DNA from: Aquiflexum lacus | Lineage (GTDB): Bacteria; Bacteroidota; Bacteroidia; Cytophagales; Cyclobacteriaceae | DNA length: 64,000 bases | NCBI RefSeq assembly: GCF_015476655.1 | Contig: NZ_JABFHF010000021.1 | Span: forward strand, 1 to 64,000 | Reading direction: 5' to 3' | Shown: positions 60,524 to 64,000 of the stretch, one piece after another | Position numbering within the stretch: the first letter of the stretch is position 1 | How the letters are laid out: each line of letters opens with the position of its first letter | The notes under the pieces: model-generated | Database searches by the model: none | Seen by the model: only the letters and a program-made list of their open reading frames with translations | What the model was told of the DNA's origin: nothing | Made by a program: the position numbers and the translations under genes

Positions 60524-61141
60524 TTATTTGATTTTCGATCTCAAATAATTTCTAATCAAATCCAAAGCCCTGTCAAAATTACTGTTGTTCGGTACAATGA
60601 TGTCCGCATCGTGTTTGAAAGGCTCAATGTATTTTTCATAAGTTGGCATCACGTGCATTTCATATCGGTAAAGCACATCATCCAAATCATAGCCTCTTTC
60701 TACTTTATCACGTACTATTCTTCGCTTTAATTTGATGTATTCTTTGGCATCTATAAAAACCTTCAAGTCCAGCAAGTCCGCCAGTTCGGGATAATACAAC
60801 ACAAAAATCCCCTCTACCACCACTACCGGGGAAGGAGCAAACTCCAGTGTTTTGGGTTTTTTATTGGGATTGTTGAAAGTATACTCTTGGCGATAGACGG
60901 TTTCTCCGCTTTGGATTTTTTTGATGTCTTCAGCATACTGAGAAAAGTCAATGGAATTTGGGGTGTCAAAATTGTGGACACCCTTTTCGTCCATAGGCTG
61001 CTGGTGTCGGGGTCTATAGTAATTGTCCTGAGAAATCAAACAAACCTGCCCAGGTTCAAAAGAATGTAATAATTTGTCCAAAAAAAGTGTCTTCCCGGAG
61101 GCGCTACCTCCTGTAATTCCTACAATAAATGGTTTGCTCAT
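60524..61141 (-). CDS. udk: Uridine kinase
   Basis: A 205-residue P-loop kinase that phosphorylates uridine and cytidine in pyrimidine salvage. Walker A is GGSASGKT (10-17); ISQDNYYRP and NFDTPNSIDF are family motifs; the lid has RRIVRDKVERGYDLD and the end YEKYIEPFKHDADIIVPNN. The length is standard. It follows rdgB with a 19-base gap, likely in one transcript. Confidence 0.94.
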   Translation of the reverse strand: MSKPFIVGITGGSASGKTLFLDKLLHSFEPGQVCLISQDNYYRPRHQQPMDEKGVHNFDTPNSIDFSQYAEDIKKIQSGETVYRQEYTFNNPNKKPKTLEFAPSPVVVVEGIFVLYYPELADLLDLKVFIDAKEYIKLKRRIVRDKVERGYDLDDVLYRYEMHVMPTYEKYIEPFKHDADIIVPNNSNFDRALDLIRNYLRSKIK

Positions 61142-61160
61142 GGAGGCTAAAATTAATAAA

Positions 61161-61730
61161 TTATTTGAGAAAGTCTGCCAAAGCCTTCACAGCTTTGCCT
61201 CTATGACTGATCTCATTTTTTTCCTCCATGCTCAGTTGGGCAAAAGTCTTGTCATAATCATCGGGCCTAAAAATCGGGTCATATCCGAAACCTCCCGATC
61301 CTATTAGTTCATGGATGATCTCACCCTCAGCAATTCCCTCAAAAGCATATTCTTTCCCTTCTAAAACCAACGCAATGACTGTTTTGAACTTGGCTTTTCT
61401 ATTGGATTGACCCTTCATATTTTCCAATAACAATTCAATATTGCTGGAATCACTCCTCGGTTCACCGGCATATCTTCCGGAATACACTCCCGGTTCGCCA
61501 TCCAAGGCCTCTACTTCCAATCCGGTATCATCTGCAAAGCAATCAACTCCATAATGTTCGCGAACATACCGGGCTTTTTGAAAAGCATTGTGATGGAGGG
61601 TATCCCCAGTCTCGGGCAGTTCTTCATGACACCCTATTTCTTCCAGAGAAACAATAGTAAAATCAGGTCCAAGAGCAGATTTTACTTCTTCAATTTTCTT
61701 TTTATTGTTTGTAGCAAAGCAGATTTTCAT
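61161..61730 (-). CDS. rdgB: RdgB/HAM1 non-canonical purine NTP pyrophosphatase
   Basis: A 189-residue house-cleaning enzyme that hydrolyses ITP, XTP and dITP. FATNNKKKIEEVKSAL, FADDTGLEVEALDGEPGVYSGRYAG and GGFGYDPIFRP, then SHRGKA at the end, are all diagnostic. It is the first gene of the pair with udk. The length is normal. Confidence 0.95.
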   Translation of the reverse strand: MKICFATNNKKKIEEVKSALGPDFTIVSLEEIGCHEELPETGDTLHHNAFQKARYVREHYGVDCFADDTGLEVEALDGEPGVYSGRYAGEPRSDSSNIELLLENMKGQSNRKAKFKTVIALVLEGKEYAFEGIAEGEIIHELIGSGGFGYDPIFRPDDYDKTFAQLSMEEKNEISHRGKAVKALADFLK

Positions 61731-62261
61731 ATTCCCAAAAATAGAATTTTAAAATTATATATACATTGTAGAATTGACGGTAATGATGTAAGTGATCTGG
61801 TTTCCTTTGCTTATTGTGGCTGAAGTTGAAAGTCCGAAGTAGGAGGTTGACGCGTCATTGCGAGCCTGCCTGCCGATTTTGGTAGGAAGCACTTGGGAAA
61901 CTTTGATATTTTGAACAGTCCTTACTGCGACGTGGCAATCTCATTGGATGAAGGGGTGAAACAAATTAAAAATAATAAAAAAAGTGTCAAGTAATTACAG
62001 GACATGACATAGCCCGAAATGACAGTTTAACCATCTATTGATTTAATTTACACCTATACTTATACTGATAAGAAATTGGCTTCTAAAAATACATTGCGGT
62101 TAAATTCTTTTCGGATTATCCAGCTTCTTATACCCAATTCAAGAATTGATTATATAATTTTCCCAACTTCGGACTTCGGACTTCCATGCATTTCATAAAA
62201 AAAGTGTATTATTAAAAATAAAGCGCTGAATCAATTTAAACTTCTTCAAAAAACCCCAAAT
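61731..62261. repeat. 531-base gap with assorted repeat words
   Basis: It holds AAGTCCGAAGTAG (61830), a GTCATTGCGAGC ... GACGTGGCAATCTC hairpin-type pair (61853-61953, with TGCCTGCCG-GTAGG inside) and inverted TTCGGACTTCGGACTTCC (62166-62183). The AAGTCCGAAGT word matches 23.66 kb. No gene is supported. Confidence 0.55.
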
Positions 62262-62834
62262 ATGAAAAAAATCACTGTTTACTGCGGATCCAATAAAGGT
62301 AAAAATCCGGCCTATGAACAAGGTGTTCTGGCATTGGCCAAGGAAATGATCAAAAGAGATTTGGCTTTGGTCTATGGGGCAGGGAATGTGGGTTTGATGG
62401 GGGTAATCGCTGATGCTATGCTGGTTGCCGGGAAAAAGGTTTACGGGATTATTCCCCAAAAATTGGTTGACATTGAGGTGGCACATAATGGATGTACCGA
62501 ACTTACCGTAGTAGAAACCATGCGTGATAGAAAATGGCTGATGGCCGAGCGGGGTGATGGTTTTATTGCCATGCCGGGAGGTATTGGCACCTTTGAGGAG
62601 CTATTTGAAATCATGACACTCAACCAATTGGCCTACATCCAAAAACCTCTAGCCCTGTACAATGTCAATGGGTATTATGATGGATTGATTGCATTTTTGA
62701 GCCATGCTGTACAAGAGGGATTTTTACACAAAGCGCAATTGGATCTGTTGATTGTGAGCAGCAACCCTGTTGAGTTATTGGATAAAATGGCAGGATTTGA
62801 GCCAAAGTCCATTGAGAAGTGGGAGGTGAAGTAG
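62262..62834 (+). CDS. LOG family protein (TIGR00730)
   Basis: A 190-residue Rossmann-fold protein of the LONELY GUY/YvdD type. VYCGSNKGKNPAYEQGV starts it; GAGNVGLMGVIADA and the active-site pair RKWLMAERGDGF / MPGGIGTFEELFE are present. It should release adenine cytokinin bases or act as an AMP/nucleotide-monophosphate phosphoribohydrolase. It stands alone. Confidence 0.9.
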   Translation: MKKITVYCGSNKGKNPAYEQGVLALAKEMIKRDLALVYGAGNVGLMGVIADAMLVAGKKVYGIIPQKLVDIEVAHNGCTELTVVETMRDRKWLMAERGDGFIAMPGGIGTFEELFEIMTLNQLAYIQKPLALYNVNGYYDGLIAFLSHAVQEGFLHKAQLDLLIVSSNPVELLDKMAGFEPKSIEKWEVK

Positions 62835-63120
62835 TCTCAGTAGGCAGTTTTCGGTAGGCAGTTCAGGGTACGACAACCTTTGAGGTCTTTTTTTAGACCT
62901 TGAAGGTTTTTTTGATAGTAAAGGTATAAACAATGAAAGTCCTGTATACTGGAAAGACCTTCGAGGTTTTGGAAACCTCAAAGGTTTTTTTGATAGTAAA
63001 GGTATAAACAATGAAAGTCCTGTATACTGGAAAGACCTTCGAGGTTTTGGAAACCTCAAAGGTCAGGTGCCGCTAACCTTTGAGGTCTTTTTTTAGACCT
63101 CGAAGGTTTTTCACCTTGAG
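62834..63120. repeat. 78-base perfect tandem duplication plus AACCTT hairpins
   Basis: A 78-base unit (62903-62980) is followed immediately by an apparently identical copy (62981-63058). It contains GATAGTAAAGGTATAAACAA and GAAACCTCA. Flanking it are two hairpins (62876-62909 and 63075-63110) of the type AACCTTTGAGGTCT...AGACCTCGAAGGTT. AGGCAGTT words (62840-62860) precede them. The unit is divisible by three and leaves a long minus-strand open frame that is judged to be chance. Confidence 0.75.
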
Positions 63121-63179
63121 CAACTTAGGAGGTTTGTTTATTATTAGTAAGTTTTCAGTGGGCAGTTACATCAGGTTAC

Positions 63180-63375
63180 TCGTCATCCCGAGTCTTTAAC
63201 ATTTTTAAAATGTTCAGAAAGGGAATGACATCGAAGCTGGCAGCAGACCTCTCCTGACGTCGAGGTGACAAGGCAAAGTTCTGTAATAGATTTGAATGCT
63301 ATTTGTAGTTCTGTACCATCAATTTTCAAATCTGTCATTGGTAGTAATGAAAATTGACATTTACAGAAAAGAAAA
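63180..63375. repeat. Inverted copy of repeat family R1
   Basis: The complement of this stretch matches the 14.33-14.67 kb units along most of its length, including the shared TTGCCTTGTCACCTCGACG, GGAGAGGTCTGC, TTGAAAATTGAT and CTACCAATGAC words. It lies upstream of no obvious gene and ends near the msr stop. Confidence 0.7.
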
Positions 63376-63388
63376 CGGCATTCAGTAA

Positions 63389-63871
63389 TTAAACACTTTC
63401 ATCTAAAAGCTGCATCAACTTTTCCAAATAGGTGACATCATCCTGATCAAAATCATCAAGCTTGTCACTGTCCACATCAAGGACTATCCAAACCTTGTCT
63501 TCTTTGAATCCCGGAACGACAATTTCTGATTTTGAAGCCGAACTGCAGGCAATGTGGCCGGGAAATGCATCCACATCCGGGACCAATTGTGTTTTGCCAT
63601 CTTTCCATGCGGTACCGCATACCCCTTTGCCAAAAGCAATACGGGCACAGGCCACAGGCCCCTGAAAAGGGCCAAGTACCAATTGTTCACCTTTGACCAG
63701 GTAAAACCCTACCCAAAAAAACCCAAAAGCTTCTTTCAAAACTGCGGCCACATTGGCCAAGTTGGCATATAAATCTGTCTCAGAAGAAATCAAGGCTTCA
63801 ATTTGAGGAAGGATTGCTTGGTATTTTTCTGCTTTGGTCGCAGTGGTAGGTATGTATATAGTTTCAGACAT
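63389..63871 (-). CDS. msrC: Free methionine-(R)-sulfoxide reductase (GAF domain)
   Basis: A 160-residue GAF-fold enzyme that reduces free methionine-(R)-sulfoxide. Three conserved cysteines lie at 75, 85 and 109, the spacing of the E. coli enzyme (10 and 24). GFYLVKGEQLVLGPFQG precedes them, and FGKGVCGTA and GHIACSSASKSEIVVP follow. Start ATG at 63871 gives the right length. It begins two bases after the stop of the upstream partial gene and so is probably in its operon. Confidence 0.92.
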   Translation of the reverse strand: MSETIYIPTTATKAEKYQAILPQIEALISSETDLYANLANVAAVLKEAFGFFWVGFYLVKGEQLVLGPFQGPVACARIAFGKGVCGTAWKDGKTQLVPDVDAFPGHIACSSASKSEIVVPGFKEDKVWIVLDVDSDKLDDFDQDDVTYLEKLMQLLDESV

Positions 63872-63872
63872 T

Positions 63873-64000
63873 CTACTTAGTATCAATTAAATTAAAAAAT
63901 CTTTCTTTTGCTTCGATAAGCGTGATGGTCTTTCCATCCAAAGAATCTTTCATTCCAATTTCAACTTTTTGGATGAAAAGCAGTCTTTCCACCAAATCCT
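63873..64000 (-). CDS. Partial protein, C-terminus only, cut by window edge
   Basis: The last 42 codons of a minus-strand gene are present, ending KERFFNLIDTK. Visible residues are charged and probably helical (DLVERLLFIQKVEIGM...). The start lies outside the window. Its stop is one base from the msrC start, so they are likely one operon. No family is recognised. Confidence 0.55.
   Translation of the reverse strand, partial: DLVERLLFIQKVEIGMKDSLDGKTITLIEAKERFFNLIDTK

Noticed and set aside
62775-63059. Minus-strand 94-codon frame with a 26-residue internal repeat
   Set aside because: It arises because the 78-base tandem duplication is a multiple of three. It overlaps LOG gene sequence and non-coding hairpins and has no start signal or protein-like composition.

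Overview
The window looks like chromosomal DNA of a member of the Bacteroidota, most likely order Cytophagales and close to Cyclobacteriaceae (Algoriphagus, Belliella or Cecembia type). The evidence is a fused SecDF translocase, a TonB-dependent receptor with an N-terminal carboxypeptidase-regulatory-like domain, an NAD-type glutamate dehydrogenase, a CrtD-type carotenoid desaturase, AT-rich intergenic DNA with weak Shine-Dalgarno signals, and many lipoproteins and small two-component proteins of the Bacteroidota kind. No integrase, transposase, rRNA operon or CRISPR array was seen. The genus call is an inference from protein flavour only.

Layout. 0-9 kb: a DksA/TraR-like zinc-finger protein, an MFS transporter, a zinc-ribbon methyltransferase, a degenerate phosphoglucomutase-like protein, a voltage-gated K+ channel, a TRIC channel, small membrane proteins, a Crp/Fnr regulator and an outer-membrane protein. 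9-14 kb: phosphatidylserine decarboxylase, glutamate dehydrogenase, CdsA, a DUF2007 protein and a CPBP protease on the minus strand, then DusB. 14-25 kb: DMT transporter, alpha/beta hydrolase, M14 carboxypeptidase, a frameshifted and truncated BRO-N gene, a TacAT-type toxin-antitoxin pair, tRNA-Val(GAC), methyltransferase, patatin, VOC protein, and long repeat-filled gaps. 25-36 kb: UvrA, a VTT-like membrane protein, an FKBP-type isomerase, VapBC-like and Xre-RES toxin-antitoxin pairs, a threonine/serine dehydratase, an M23 peptidase, CoaX, GNAT and SDR genes. 36-46 kb: a TonB receptor behind a TPP riboswitch, a fatty acid desaturase, then an M16 peptidase / PnuC-family / NadR-kinase-like operon; CrcB and a TIGR01777 epimerase. 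46-64 kb: two tiny PLDc_N-like membrane proteins, CrtD, GlyS, a minus-strand cluster of three paralogous multi-pass membrane proteins plus a CPPxC-tailed protein with a LuxR-type two-component system, SecDF, a metzincin-like lipoprotein, Udk, RdgB, a LOG protein and a free-methionine-sulfoxide reductase.

How genes work together. CdsA and Psd act in the CDP-diacylglycerol to phosphatidylethanolamine route. The TPP riboswitch, TonB receptor and PnuC-family gene suggest thiamine (or related vitamin) uptake. The 50.4-55.6 kb cluster looks like one signalling unit in which membrane proteins and a small Cys-tailed protein are co-transcribed with a histidine kinase and response regulator. Three different type II toxin-antitoxin systems lie within 13 kb. 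Intergenic DNA carries at least four unrelated repeat families, which is the most unusual large-scale property of the window.

The best candidates for undescribed biology are: (1) the three-paralogue membrane protein / CPPxC / two-component cluster, (2) the conserved but catalytically dead C-terminal half of a PgcA-type phosphoglucomutase, and (3) the intergenic repeat families, especially hairpins whose stems vary around a fixed ATTACAAA core.
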